Source of the DNA: Ilumatobacteraceae bacterium
Lineage (GTDB): Bacteria > Actinomycetota > Acidimicrobiia > Acidimicrobiales > Ilumatobacteraceae
Length of the DNA: 38,323 bases
Reading direction: 5' to 3'
Assembly (NCBI GenBank): GCA_022843125.1
Contig: JALHOG010000046.1
Coordinates: 1 to 38,323, forward strand
Below, in pieces: positions 24,620-33,892 of this stretch. A program made the translations under genes and the position numbers. The notes under the pieces are model-generated. The model was not told the DNA's origin and made no database searches. It saw only the letters and a list, made by a program, of their open reading frames with translations. Position 1 is the stretch's first letter; the number at the start of each line of letters is the position of its first letter.

Positions 24620-26689
24620 TCAGTCCGTAGCGACGTCGGGCGTGCGGCTGTCGTGGACCCTCGTCGGCGGGACGGGCAACACGCCCACCTGCTGCTCGGT
24701 CGTGAGTTCGGCCTGCACGTCGATGATCAGGTGAGCCGAGGCGAGCGTGAACGCACACATCGCGCCTTGGTCGAGGGCAACGACAGCCAGTGCGGTCGTG
24801 GTACCGCCGGCGGTGTAGTTGGCGTTCGACGTGCGGCCAGCGCCTCCTGCGCGAAGATCGTCACACCGTCCGACCGTCACGAAGCCCGGGCCGCGTGTAT
24901 CGGTGACCGTGATCGCGATCGCGGCTGCGGGGGCGTCGGTGGCGAGGTCGACCGGCACGATGGTGCCGGCCCTGGGGCGCCCGTCGCACCACTGGTCGTC
25001 GCAGACGCGTGTGTCGATCGCTCGGCGACCGGGTGCCAATGACCAGCCGAGGCCATCGTCGCCGGTCAACCGGCCGAGCTCATCGACGATCAGGTTGGCC
25101 TGGGTGAGCGTGAAGGCGCAGGTGCCCTCGGTCCCGGCGGGCACCAGTGCGAGGTTGGCACGTGCGCCGGCGTTCATGACGTTGATCGTCGAGAACTCGC
25201 CGTTCGGCCCGACATCCTCGCAGCGGCCGACCTGAGCGAAGCCGGGCCCGCGCGCGTCGACCACGGTGAGGTTGACGATACGGGCCACCTCCGAGTCGGT
25301 GGGCACCGTGTGCACACCCAGCGCCGGGACCGCACCGGGGCGGCACTCCTGCTCGGGCAGGCATGCGCCGTCGACGCGGCTGTCGGTGAGCCGATCGGGG
25401 GCCACCGGAGCGAACCACAGCGGCTCGCCGTCGGCGCCGAAGTAGGCGGCGACGTCGACGATGCTGTGGACGGCGGCCGATCTGAACACGCAGAACCGTC
25501 CGTCGGGGTCGAGTGGGACGATCGCCATCGACGCCACCGAGTCGCGGGCGGTGAAGGTGAGCGCCGACGTTGTGCGCTGCGTCGCAACCGCGCCGCACGT
25601 CTCGAGCGTGAGGAAGCCGGGGCCGGCAGCGTCGGTCGCGGTGAGGTTGATCAGCGCTGCTGTTGCGCCGACGGGCGGATCGAGTTCGACGGGCAGCCGG
25701 GTGCCGGCGGGTGGGCGTTGCGACGTGGTGCACCGTTCGATCTCGTTGCCGGCATCGTCGACGATCGTGCTGCAGATCGCGTCGGGGTCGTTGCCGAGGT
25801 TGAACGCGGCGATCGCGGCGGCCTGGGCCGGGGTCCCCCGGAACTCGAAGTGCGGTGGGTCGCGCGAGACGATGGTTCGTTGCGTCTCGAGCGACTGGCA
25901 TCCGGAGTTCCAGCCGTAGCCACCCCAGTACAGCCCCCACTTCTCGGCGGTCTGGATCATCCAGCGCGGCATGTCGGTCACGATCGGGGTCTGGCAGGCT
26001 GTGACGCCACCGACCGACGAATAGCTGCGGATCGGGTTCGTGCTCGAGTTCATGTCGACCGCGAGGCCCCAGGCGTGGTTGGACAGACGGTCGGGATCGC
26101 CGCTCGGGCAGCTCCAACCACCGCTGCCGGCGGTGCACCGGAAGCCGTACCCGCTGGCGTCGCGCACTCGGTAGCCGAGCTTGCTGATCTCGTCGAGGAA
26201 CCCCTCGAACAGCACTCGGGCCGACACGTGGAACTCCAGTGTCTCTGCTCGCAGTCCGGCGACCGGCTCGGTGTTGGCAGCGATGTAGGTCGATTCCCAG
26301 GCGGCGAGCGCCGGCGATCCGTTGTACCGGGCGCCGTTCCAGCTCCAGCCCTCGCCGACACCGGGCGCCGGGGGGACGCCCCAGCCGGTGGTCGCCGGAT
26401 CGTCGTAGAAGACGACGACGCATCCGGCGACGTCGCCGCGGTTGGTCTGTTCCACGGTGCATCGGGGCGGCGGGACCGGCAGCACCCACGGGGTGTTGTC
26501 GAGTGCGGCCTCGGCCGGCGTCACATCGGGGACGGCGACGAGCAGGCCCACCGCGACGAGCGCCGTCATCGCCACGGCGATCGAACGCAGTGCCGGGCGG
26601 GTCGGTCGGGAGGAGCGGATCACAGGGGTCACGGCGTCGGGGAGCAGGTCAGGAGCATCGGATCGAGCGTCGGCCGGATCGGCCGTCAT
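24620..26689 (-). CDS. Secreted M15 (VanY-like) peptidase with three beta-repeat domains
   Basis: 689 residues. A long basic N-terminus is followed by a hydrophobic signal core and a probable cleavage after AEA (about residue 62). The peptidase domain (about 90-290) has the M15 zinc motif SNHAWGLAVDMN (His205, Asp212) and DPPHFEF (His280), as in D-Ala-D-Ala carboxypeptidases/VanY and L-Ala-D-Glu peptidases. Several Cys pairs suggest disulfides outside the cell. After it come three repeats of about 110-130 residues, each with '[LV]NLT..DA.GPGF' or a variant, a single Cys, 'IVDV' or similar, and an ending like DSR/DTR. These are divergent copies of the common actinobacterial cell-wall 'NVT...GY...' repeat. 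Predicted to act on peptidoglycan. ATG 26689 was chosen; no clear ribosome-binding site. Confidence 0.85.
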   Translation of the reverse strand: MTADPADARSDAPDLLPDAVTPVIRSSRPTRPALRSIAVAMTALVAVGLLVAVPDVTPAEAALDNTPWVLPVPPPRCTVEQTNRGDVAGCVVVFYDDPATTGWGVPPAPGVGEGWSWNGARYNGSPALAAWESTYIAANTEPVAGLRAETLEFHVSARVLFEGFLDEISKLGYRVRDASGYGFRCTAGSGGWSCPSGDPDRLSNHAWGLAVDMNSSTNPIRSYSSVGGVTACQTPIVTDMPRWMIQTAEKWGLYWGGYGWNSGCQSLETQRTIVSRDPPHFEFRGTPAQAAAIAAFNLGNDPDAICSTIVDDAGNEIERCTTSQRPPAGTRLPVELDPPVGATAALINLTATDAAGPGFLTLETCGAVATQRTTSALTFTARDSVASMAIVPLDPDGRFCVFRSAAVHSIVDVAAYFGADGEPLWFAPVAPDRLTDSRVDGACLPEQECRPGAVPALGVHTVPTDSEVARIVNLTVVDARGPGFAQVGRCEDVGPNGEFSTINVMNAGARANLALVPAGTEGTCAFTLTQANLIVDELGRLTGDDGLGWSLAPGRRAIDTRVCDDQWCDGRPRAGTIVPVDLATDAPAAAIAITVTDTRGPGFVTVGRCDDLRAGGAGRTSNANYTAGGTTTALAVVALDQGAMCAFTLASAHLIIDVQAELTTEQQVGVLPVPPTRVHDSRTPDVATD

Positions 26690-26703
26690 GAAAACGTAAC
26701 AGT

Positions 26704-26741
26704 GCATCCGGGCGACCGACAGTCGCCGATCGGGCGGATGC
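26704..26741. promoter_or_regulatory. Inverted repeat GCATCCG/CGGATGC before the peptidase gene
   Basis: Perfect 7-bp arms (26704-26710 and 26735-26741) separated by 24 bases lie just upstream of the peptidase start. A possible operator, but arm spacing is long and chance cannot be excluded. Confidence 0.25.
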
Positions 26742-26886
26742 TGTTGTTGATGTCGGGTGGGTTGTCGGCACGTCGAGACGAGCCCTTGAGGATCTGCGCT
26801 GCGAGAACTGCGCGAAGTCATGTCAGCGTCGTGTGAGGTGGGCGGGACGCCGCGTACGCGTGCGGGCGCGTGGTCAGCCGTCGTAC

Positions 26887-26910
26887 GCGCACCCCATCGC
26901 GCACCCCATC
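26887..26910. repeat. Perfect tandem duplication of GCGCACCCCATC
   Basis: Two exact 12-bp copies directly precede the helicase promoter hexamer and occupy the place of a -35. They would encode AHPI twice if translation began further upstream, but no start there is convincing. Confidence 0.6.
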
Positions 26911-26912
26911 GT

Positions 26913-26918
26913 TATGGT
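26913..26918 (+). promoter_or_regulatory. -10-like hexamer TATGGT of the helicase gene
   Basis: TATGGT lies 7 bases before GTG 26926, matching the leaderless pattern of the window. It includes the ATG at 26914, which would then not be the start codon. Confidence 0.4.
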
Positions 26919-26925
26919 GGGTCGG

Positions 26926-29900
26926 GTGATCGCGTGCGTCTATTGCGGCGGCTCGCACGCTCGCCCGTCCGAGGTGAAGCAGTGCTGGGCGAGCGGAGAC
27001 ACCGGCGCGCCCGCTCCACGGTCCACGCCCGAACCGGCCGCAACGCCGGCACCGGCCGAACCGGCCGCAACGACTGCAGCGGTGCGTCGCGGACCGGCGG
27101 CGATCGGGCGCGACGTGATCGTGCATCCTGGGGCCGCTGCCCCGGCGGGCTGGGAGTCGTGTCGGCGGGTCACGATCGACGCTGATGCGCTCCGCGAACC
27201 TGCGGTGCTGGTCGGTGTGCTGCAAGCGGCGGTCGCCGAGTCACTCGTGATCGAGATCGCCGAGCGCGCAGCCGCGGCGATCGGGCTGCCGGGCACCCCG
27301 CCCGACGAGGTCGATCGGAGCGAGCACTACGCACTCGGCCCCGGCTTCACGTTCCTGCTCGACGAGTTGCACCACCTCGTCTGGTCCAACGCGATCGATG
27401 TTCGCGACCCTGCAGCGCCGCGCTGGTGGCTGCTCGACGCCGCGCTCTCGCTCGGCGCCCGTCCGGCGGGCGACGGTCCGGGCGACGTCACGCTCGCCGA
27501 TGGGCAGCCGGCGTGGCTCGACGGTGGCCCGGTACGGTTCGTCGCCGCCGACGACGGTGTCGCCGTCCTCCACGCCGTCCAAGTCGAGCATCGTCGGCTC
27601 GACGTGCCGCTCGGCAACACCACCGCAGCCGAACTCGCTCCCGATCAGTTGGCGGCGGTCACCCACGCCGGCGGCACCGCCCGCATCATCGCGCCCGCCG
27701 GGTCCGGCAAGACACGTGTGCTCACCGAGCGCGCCCGTCACGTGCTCGGCGCGTGGCGTCTGGCTCCGGGCGCGGTCGGGCTGGTGGCGTTCAACAAACG
27801 TGCCCAGGAGGAGATGCGTCAGCGAACCGCCGACCTGCGGGCGCTCGACGTGCGCACCCTCAACGCGATCGCGCTCGCCGTCGTCAACGGCAACGCGCCG
27901 TTCGCCCCGCAGTCGCGTCAGTGGCGCACCATCGACGAGCCCGACGTCAGGCGGATCCTGCAGCGTTTCGTGCAGACCCCGCGCAAGCTCAACGTCGACC
28001 CGCTCGCCCCGTGGATCGACGCGCTCAGCCTGGTGCGGCTCGGGATGGTCGATCCGATCGACGTCGAAGCGCGTTACGGCGGCGACGTCGACGGCCTCGC
28101 CGAGGTGTGGCCACAGTACCGCGACGCCCTCGAACGACAGGGCGTCGTCGACTTCGACGATCAGGTGCGGCGAGCGATCGAGATCCTGCTCACCCAGCCC
28201 GTCGCGAGGCGTGCCGCCCAGCGGGCGAGCCGGATGCTGCTGGTCGACGAATTCCAGGACCTGACGCCGGCCCACGTCCTGATGATCCGGCTGCTCACCG
28301 CGCGGGGCGGGGCCGTGTTCGGCGTCGGCGACGACGACCAGACGATCTACGGGTACAACGGGGCCGACCCGGCTTGGTTGATCGACTTCGAGCGCTGGTT
28401 CCCGGGCGCAGGCGACCACCCGCTCGAGGTCAACTACCGCTGCCCTGCCGGCATCGTCGAGGTGGCCGACCGGCTGCTCCGGCACAACCGGCGCCGTGTG
28501 AGCAAGACGATTCGCGCTGCGTCACCGACGCCCGGCGGTTGGTCGGTCGACACGTCGGCCGATCCGGTCGCAGCGACGCTCACGGCGGTGCGCGCAGCGC
28601 TCGCTGGCGGTGCCGAGCCGGGCGAGATCGCGATCCTCACACGCGTCAACGCCACGCTGGCACCTGCCCAGCTCGCGCTGACCGGAGCGGGCATCCCGTT
28701 CGTCGGCGGCGTCGGGTCCGAGTTCACCGAACGGACAGCCGTGCGCTCGGCGCTCGCGTGGTTGCGACTCGCGAGCGGCGGCGCGTTCGATCCCGACGAC
28801 CTCGGTGAGGCGTTGCGCCGTCCGTCGCGCGCCCTGCATCCGCGCATCCGGGAGTGGGTCACCGAGCAGCGAGACATCGACGCACTCCACCGGCTCGCCG
28901 GTCGGGTCACGAACGACAAGGACGCCGATCGGATCACCGAGTTCGCAGGGGCGATCACTCGGCTCGGTGCAGCGGTGCGTCGCGGCGCCGAGACCGCCGC
29001 CGTGTTCGACATGCTGATCGACGAGATCGGGCTCGGCGGAGCGGTCGCGACCCTTGACGCCAACCGGCGCGGGATGAACCGCACAGCGCAGGGCGACGAC
29101 CTGCTCGCACTGCGACAGATCGCCGTCCTGCACCCCGAAGTCGCGACGTTCGAGCCATGGTTGCGCGGCGCCCTGATCACCAGGCGCGATCCGGCCGGCG
29201 TGGTGCTCGCGACGGTGCACCGGGTCAAGGGCCAGGAGTGGCCCTGGGTGGTGGTCCATCTCGCCCAGCACGACCAGTTCCCGCACCGCCTCGCGGAAGA
29301 CCGCGAGGAGGAGCGCCGCCTGTTCCACGTGGCGATCACACGAGCGAGCCGACATGTCGCCGTGGTCGCGGGCGAGCGCCCCAGCCCGTTCGTCGCCGAA
29401 CTCACCACCGAGCCGTCCGCCGCTCCGCCGCCGGACCCTCGGCCGCTGTCACCGTCACCGTCGAGCCAACGCCGCGACCGTGCCCGCACCGAACCGGATC
29501 ACCCGCTGCTCGATCGTGAGCGGGTGATCGCGGTGGTCGGGCTGGTCCTCGTCGACCAGGGCCACGAGTGGACGATCGTCGAACTCGAACCGGTGGCGGC
29601 GGTCGCTCGCCGCGGCGATGCGACGAGACGGTTCGCCCTGGGCGAGCGCGTTCAGACCGCCGGGCGTCAGCGGGGCCCGCTCCAGGCGCGCCCCGGTGAC
29701 GTCGCCGACGTCTCGGTGCGGCTGTACGACCTCCTCCGGCAGTTCCGCGAACGGGCTCGTGCCGACAAGCCGGCGTACACCGTGTTCGACGACAAGACCC
29801 TCGCGGCGATCGCTGCGGCCGCCCCCGAGACGCTCGAGGCACTGGCTGCGGTTCGGGGTGTGGGTCCCGCGAAGTTGGAGCAGTACGGCGACGACGTGCT

Positions 29901-29934
29901 GGGTCTCGCCGACCAGGCCGCGGCTGACGTCTGA
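26926..29934 (+). CDS. UvrD/PcrA-family helicase with N-terminal CCHC motif and HRDC domain
   Basis: 1002 residues. Order: a small zinc-ribbon-like start with Cys4, Cys7, His11 and Cys20 (ACVYCGGSHARPSEVKQCW), a Thr/Pro/Ala linker, and an N-terminal accessory domain (about 60-240). Then comes the superfamily 1A helicase core: Walker A APAGSGKT (Lys262), DEFQD (Asp441, Glu442), GDDDQTIYGYNGA, VNYRC, VHRVKGQEW and VAITRASRH. A linker and an HRDC domain (about 915-995, ending VRGVGPAKLEQYG) follow. It unwinds DNA 3' to 5' in repair or replication. HRDC recalls mycobacterial UvrD2, but the tetracysteine motif of that protein is not seen between helicase and HRDC. GTG 26926 was chosen by the TATGGT hexamer 7 bases upstream; ATG 26914 is the alternative. 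Confidence 0.9.
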   Translation: MIACVYCGGSHARPSEVKQCWASGDTGAPAPRSTPEPAATPAPAEPAATTAAVRRGPAAIGRDVIVHPGAAAPAGWESCRRVTIDADALREPAVLVGVLQAAVAESLVIEIAERAAAAIGLPGTPPDEVDRSEHYALGPGFTFLLDELHHLVWSNAIDVRDPAAPRWWLLDAALSLGARPAGDGPGDVTLADGQPAWLDGGPVRFVAADDGVAVLHAVQVEHRRLDVPLGNTTAAELAPDQLAAVTHAGGTARIIAPAGSGKTRVLTERARHVLGAWRLAPGAVGLVAFNKRAQEEMRQRTADLRALDVRTLNAIALAVVNGNAPFAPQSRQWRTIDEPDVRRILQRFVQTPRKLNVDPLAPWIDALSLVRLGMVDPIDVEARYGGDVDGLAEVWPQYRDALERQGVVDFDDQVRRAIEILLTQPVARRAAQRASRMLLVDEFQDLTPAHVLMIRLLTARGGAVFGVGDDDQTIYGYNGADPAWLIDFERWFPGAGDHPLEVNYRCPAGIVEVADRLLRHNRRRVSKTIRAASPTPGGWSVDTSADPVAATLTAVRAALAGGAEPGEIAILTRVNATLAPAQLALTGAGIPFVGGVGSEFTERTAVRSALAWLRLASGGAFDPDDLGEALRRPSRALHPRIREWVTEQRDIDALHRLAGRVTNDKDADRITEFAGAITRLGAAVRRGAETAAVFDMLIDEIGLGGAVATLDANRRGMNRTAQGDDLLALRQIAVLHPEVATFEPWLRGALITRRDPAGVVLATVHRVKGQEWPWVVVHLAQHDQFPHRLAEDREEERRLFHVAITRASRHVAVVAGERPSPFVAELTTEPSAAPPPDPRPLSPSPSSQRRDRARTEPDHPLLDRERVIAVVGLVLVDQGHEWTIVELEPVAAVARRGDATRRFALGERVQTAGRQRGPLQARPGDVADVSVRLYDLLRQFRERARADKPAYTVFDDKTLAAIAAAAPETLEALAAVRGVGPAKLEQYGDDVLGLADQAAADV

Positions 29935-30026
29935 GCGTCGACAGCGCTCGTTCGGGAGGGTTCTCAAGCGCTTCCGGGCGTCGGCCGATAGCTCCAGGTA
30001 CGGCCTGTTTCCGTCTCGATCGAACC

Positions 30027-32510
30027 ATGAGCCCCCAGGACCACTCCACGAACAGCAACGAACTGGCAGCGCGGGCTCTGTCGTGGGTCGAATCGGCCTA
30101 CGACCCGGTGGTGTGCCTCGGCCTCGACCTCGCGATCGTCTACGCCAACCCGGCGTTCGCCGCTCTCGTCGGCGTCGAACCCGACCGGTGCGTCGGGCGT
30201 CCCTATTTCGAGCTCGCTCCGTTCAGGGGGGTTGCCGAGTCGGTCGCAGCAACGATCCGGCGGGCCGGCGCCGATCGATTCCGACAGGACGCAGCGTTCC
30301 CCGGCGATGACGGCACGTCGGAGTTCCTGTTCAGCATCAGGCCCGACCTTGCAGGCACCGACGAACTCCTCGGGTACGTCGTTGCGACCCGCGACGTCAC
30401 TGCGGTGCGAGCGGTCGAGCGCGCCCTGCAGCAGAGCGAGACCGACTTCCGCACGCTCGCCGAGAACTCACCCGACAGCATCGTCCGGTACGGACCGGAC
30501 TGTCGGGCCGTCTACAGCAATCTGCGCTTCGAAGACCGTCGCGATGCCGGTGTCGGTCGACGTCCGACCGAGTCGAAGAGCTTCGATCCGGCGGAGATGG
30601 CCGAGTACGAGCGGCTGATCCGGCGAGCCCTCGACACCGGTGAACCCGGCTCGATCGAGGTCCACGTTCCCGGCCGTTGGACCGCTGTGCACAGCCTGCA
30701 GATCCGCGCCGAGCGAGATGCCGACGGCGCCATCACCAGCGCGCTGACGATCGGTCGGGACATCACCGAATTGGTGCGCGCCCGAGAGGCGATCGCGGAC
30801 AAGGAGCGCGAGTTCCGTTCCCTCGCAGAGAACGCGAGCGACTTGATCGCCCGCTGGGCCACTGACGGCAAAGTCCTCTATGCGAACCCTGCGTTCGCCT
30901 CGATCGACGGGTGCTCGCCGGCCGAGCTGATCGGGTCCCGAGCCGCGCAGTTGACGACGCAGCGCCATCGTGAGTTCGACGCAACGGTGCGGCAGATCGT
31001 GCGAAGCGGGTGTCCGGCGACGATCGAGCAACGCGTGATCGATCCGGCGGTCAGACCCGACGAGCGCGTGCACGAGGTCCGTCTCGTCCCCGAACTCGAC
31101 CAGCACGGCCGCGTGGTCAGCGTGCTCGGCCTCGGGCGGGACATCACCGACGTGGTGCGGCATCGTGTCGAGCTCCAGCGACTCGCCCGTACCGACGCAC
31201 TCACCGGCATCGCGAACCGGCAGGCCCTCTACGAGGACGCGCCGGCGATGCTGGAGCGATCGCGCGCGGCCGGCCGGCGCGTCGGCATGATGCTGATGGA
31301 CCTCGACGGGTTCAAACACGTCAACGACCGCTTCGGACACCGGACCGGCGACGAGCTCCTGCGGGCAGTGGGGCAGCGCCTTCAGAGCTGTATCCGCGAT
31401 GATGATCTGCTCGTGCGGCTCGGTGGTGACGAGTTCGTGTTGGTCATCCCTGACATCACCGATCCGGCCCAGATGGATGAGCTCGCCGACCGGGTGCGCC
31501 TCTCTCTGACCGAGCTGTCGGCGCTCGACGACCTGCGCGTCGCACGGGTCGACGCCAGCATCGGCCTGGTGCTCCACCCGGACGACGGCGCCACGGTCGA
31601 CGTGTTGCTCGCCAACGCCGACATGGCGATGTACCAGGCAAAGCGCAACGGGCGCGGCAGGGTCGAACACTTCCGGACCGATCTGCTCTCGGCACTGGAG
31701 CGTCGCCGGACGATCGAGCAGTCGTTGCTCGAGTGCCGCTTCATCTCGGGGTTCGAGTTGCACCTCCAGCCGGTGTTCGCGCTCGACGGCTCCAACACGA
31801 TCGTCGGAGCCGAGGCGTTGGCGCGATGGGACCATCCGGAGCTCGGTCCGCTGTCGCCGGCGGAGTTCATCCCGCTCGCGGAGGAGTGTGGGCGCATCGT
31901 CGAGCTCGGAAGGTGGGCGCTGCTGCGTGCTGCGGAGCTGGCGCTGCGATTCAACCGGGGTCGCGCTGAACCGCTTCGTGTCGCCGTGAACGTGTCGACG
32001 CGGCAGTTCGCGCTCGACGACGTCGCCGCTGCAGTGCGCGCCGCGGTGAGCGCCACCGGCTGCCAGCCCGCCTGGTTGACCATCGAGATCACCGAGAGCT
32101 TGCTGCTCGACGACTCGTTCTCGGTCCAACGTGCGCTCGACGCCGTACGCGCGATCGGCGTGCGGGTGGCCATCGACGACTTCGGGATGGGGTACTCGGC
32201 GCTGCACTACCTGGCGCGGTTCCCGGTCGACCACCTGAAGATCGATCGGTCGTTCGTCGCCGGCATCGGTGCCGACGATCGCCGCACCGAACTCGTCCGA
32301 GCGTTCATGGCGCTCGCGCAGGCGCTCGGGCTGTCTCCGATCGCCGAAGGGATCGAGACCGTCGAACAGCTCGAGTTCCTCCGCTCGGTCGGATGCCGCC
32401 TCGGGCAGGGCTACCTCCTCTCCCGCCCCCTGCCTCCCGACGACTTCGGCGGGCTGCTGCGGGTGACCCCCGCCCGCGCACCCGAGTCCGTGATCGCCCC
32501 TCTGGGCTGA
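30027..32510 (+). CDS. PAS-PAS-PAS-GGDEF-EAL cyclic-di-GMP protein
   Basis: 827 residues, no transmembrane segment. Three PAS domains (about 15-130, 138-255, 262-385), each with ASD/NSPD-type starts and RDIT ends, are followed by GGDEF (about 390-550) and EAL (about 565-815). The diguanylate cyclase site RLGGDEF (466-470) is intact, with an inhibitory I-site RDDD exactly five residues before it. The phosphodiesterase half has GAEALARW (Glu596), the metal pair DDFG (Asp717, Asp718) and the ending AEGIETVEQL. The early motif reads LHLQP instead of the usual YQP. Both activities look possible, so it is probably bifunctional and controlled by the cytoplasmic PAS sensors (ligand unknown). Start ATG 30027; no good ribosome-binding site. 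Confidence 0.92.
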   Translation: MSPQDHSTNSNELAARALSWVESAYDPVVCLGLDLAIVYANPAFAALVGVEPDRCVGRPYFELAPFRGVAESVAATIRRAGADRFRQDAAFPGDDGTSEFLFSIRPDLAGTDELLGYVVATRDVTAVRAVERALQQSETDFRTLAENSPDSIVRYGPDCRAVYSNLRFEDRRDAGVGRRPTESKSFDPAEMAEYERLIRRALDTGEPGSIEVHVPGRWTAVHSLQIRAERDADGAITSALTIGRDITELVRAREAIADKEREFRSLAENASDLIARWATDGKVLYANPAFASIDGCSPAELIGSRAAQLTTQRHREFDATVRQIVRSGCPATIEQRVIDPAVRPDERVHEVRLVPELDQHGRVVSVLGLGRDITDVVRHRVELQRLARTDALTGIANRQALYEDAPAMLERSRAAGRRVGMMLMDLDGFKHVNDRFGHRTGDELLRAVGQRLQSCIRDDDLLVRLGGDEFVLVIPDITDPAQMDELADRVRLSLTELSALDDLRVARVDASIGLVLHPDDGATVDVLLANADMAMYQAKRNGRGRVEHFRTDLLSALERRRTIEQSLLECRFISGFELHLQPVFALDGSNTIVGAEALARWDHPELGPLSPAEFIPLAEECGRIVELGRWALLRAAELALRFNRGRAEPLRVAVNVSTRQFALDDVAAAVRAAVSATGCQPAWLTIEITESLLLDDSFSVQRALDAVRAIGVRVAIDDFGMGYSALHYLARFPVDHLKIDRSFVAGIGADDRRTELVRAFMALAQALGLSPIAEGIETVEQLEFLRSVGCRLGQGYLLSRPLPPDDFGGLLRVTPARAPESVIAPLG

Positions 32511-32542
32511 CCGCGCATTCCGGTCGTCGGGCGTCGAGCTGC

Positions 32543-32548
32543 GACAAT
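32543..32548 (+). promoter_or_regulatory. -10-like hexamer GACAAT of the glycosyltransferase gene
   Basis: GACAAT lies 7 bases before GTG 32556. It fits the leaderless spacing seen elsewhere, though the first base is not T. Confidence 0.3.
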
Positions 32549-32555
32549 GCCGGGC

Positions 32556-33854
32556 GTGTCCGACGACGAACCCGATGTTCCACCCGCCACCGTGTGGTGG
32601 CGCGGGCGGTGGGCCCCCCACGCGGTGCTGTTCTCGATCGCGCTCGGTCTGCGGGTGGCGTGGGTGCTCGCGGTCCGCCGGACCGGTTTCGCGTTCAACG
32701 ACGCGATCATGTATCACACGACAGCGATCGGACTCACCCGCGGCGACGGCTACGTCCCGCTCACCGGCGGCCCGACAGCGCGCTGGCCACCGGGTTACAG
32801 CACGGTGCTCGGCGGGCTCTACAGCGTCGTCGGCATCAGGCCGACGGCAGGTGAGCTGCTGAATGCGTTGATCGGTGCCGTCACGGTCGTGCTGCTCATG
32901 CTCGTCGTCGAGCGCGCTGTCGACCGCCGGACCGCGATCGTGGCCGGAGCGATCCTCGCCGTGCTGCCCGGTCCGATCATGTGGACCGACGTGCTCGTCG
33001 CAGAGACGCTCTACACGGCGATCTTCGTCACGGCGCTGCTCGTCCTCGTCAGCGCCCGCCCGACGTGGCGATGGGCGGCGGCGGTCGGGCTGGTGATCGG
33101 CCTCGGGGCACTCGTGCGCGGCGAGGCGCTGACGTGGGTCCTGCTGCCGTGCGTGCTGTGGTGGAGCGTCGTGCCCAGGCGAGCGCTCGTCGCGCGGCTC
33201 GCACTCGTCGTCGCCGTCGCAGGCGTCGTCCTCGCCCCGTGGACGATCCGCAACGCCGTGGTCATGGATGCGTTCGTCCCGGTTGCGACCAACGCCAGTC
33301 AGACGCTGTGGAGCGGGCATCACGAGGGGGCGACGGGCGCGCAGACCTATCCGCCACCCGGCTTCGAGGACCAGTTCGGCCCTGACCTGCCCGAGCGCGA
33401 GCTCGACGCGTCGAAGGCGCTGCGCAACGACGCGATCGAGTACATGCTGAACAACCCGCTGCGCGAGCTCGAGCTGATCCCGCTCAAGTTGATCCATCTC
33501 CACCGCGGCGACTCGTACATCCTCGACTGGGTGAACGCGCCGCCCGACCCGGGCGAGCCGCCGCTGTCGCGCATCGACGCCGAGCGGATCGGTGTGGTCG
33601 CCGATGCCGGCTACTTCTCCCTGCTCGCCCTGACCGTGCTCGGTGGGATCTGGCTCGGGCGTGGCTTCTGGCGGTTGCCGGTCGGGCGCCTGATCGCCAC
33701 GTCGCTGTTGACGGCGCTGTTCCTCTACGGCTTCCTGTACTACGGGAACTACCGCTACCGCATGCCGTACACGCCGATGATGATCGTCGTCGCATCGACC
33801 TATCTCGCCCGGATGTGGACGCTGCGCCCGGGGTCGCGTTCGCTGCGGGGGTGA
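32556..33854 (+). CDS. GT-C type membrane glycosyltransferase (ArnT/PMT-like, GT39 superfamily)
   Basis: 432 residues, about ten transmembrane helices. The first extracytoplasmic loop holds the acidic residue in FNDAIMYHTTAIGL, expected for metal-dependent polyprenyl-phosphate-sugar glycosyltransferases, followed by PLTGGPTARWPPGYS (typical 'P.G.....PP.Y'). Further segments such as LVRGEALTWVLLP and PWTIRNAVVMDAFV are common in this superfamily. It would transfer a sugar from a lipid carrier to a glycan or protein outside the membrane; donor and acceptor are unknown. A soluble loop (about 245-320) lies between helices. GTG 32556 is preferred by the GACAAT hexamer; ATG 32547 is the alternative (three residues longer). 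It may be co-transcribed with the PAS-GGDEF-EAL gene 45 bases upstream. Confidence 0.85.
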   Translation: MSDDEPDVPPATVWWRGRWAPHAVLFSIALGLRVAWVLAVRRTGFAFNDAIMYHTTAIGLTRGDGYVPLTGGPTARWPPGYSTVLGGLYSVVGIRPTAGELLNALIGAVTVVLLMLVVERAVDRRTAIVAGAILAVLPGPIMWTDVLVAETLYTAIFVTALLVLVSARPTWRWAAAVGLVIGLGALVRGEALTWVLLPCVLWWSVVPRRALVARLALVVAVAGVVLAPWTIRNAVVMDAFVPVATNASQTLWSGHHEGATGAQTYPPPGFEDQFGPDLPERELDASKALRNDAIEYMLNNPLRELELIPLKLIHLHRGDSYILDWVNAPPDPGEPPLSRIDAERIGVVADAGYFSLLALTVLGGIWLGRGFWRLPVGRLIATSLLTALFLYGFLYYGNYRYRMPYTPMMIVVASTYLARMWTLRPGSRSLRG

Positions 33855-33857
33855 TGG

Positions 33858-33885
33858 TTGCCGCGACCGGACTCCGGGGTACGGT
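33858..33885 (+). promoter_or_regulatory. Candidate promoter of the hemolysin III gene
   Basis: TTGCCG (33858-33863), 16-base spacer, TACGGT (33880-33885), then 7 bases to ATG 33893. Leaderless arrangement with a recognisable -35. Confidence 0.45.
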
Positions 33886-33892
33886 CGTCGAT

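Noticed and set aside
30468..33503. Minus-strand open frame of about 1000 codons opposite the PAS-GGDEF-EAL and glycosyltransferase genes
   Set aside because: Composition is Arg/His/Asp-rich nonsense typical of antisense frames in GC-rich DNA; the plus-strand genes have clear domains.
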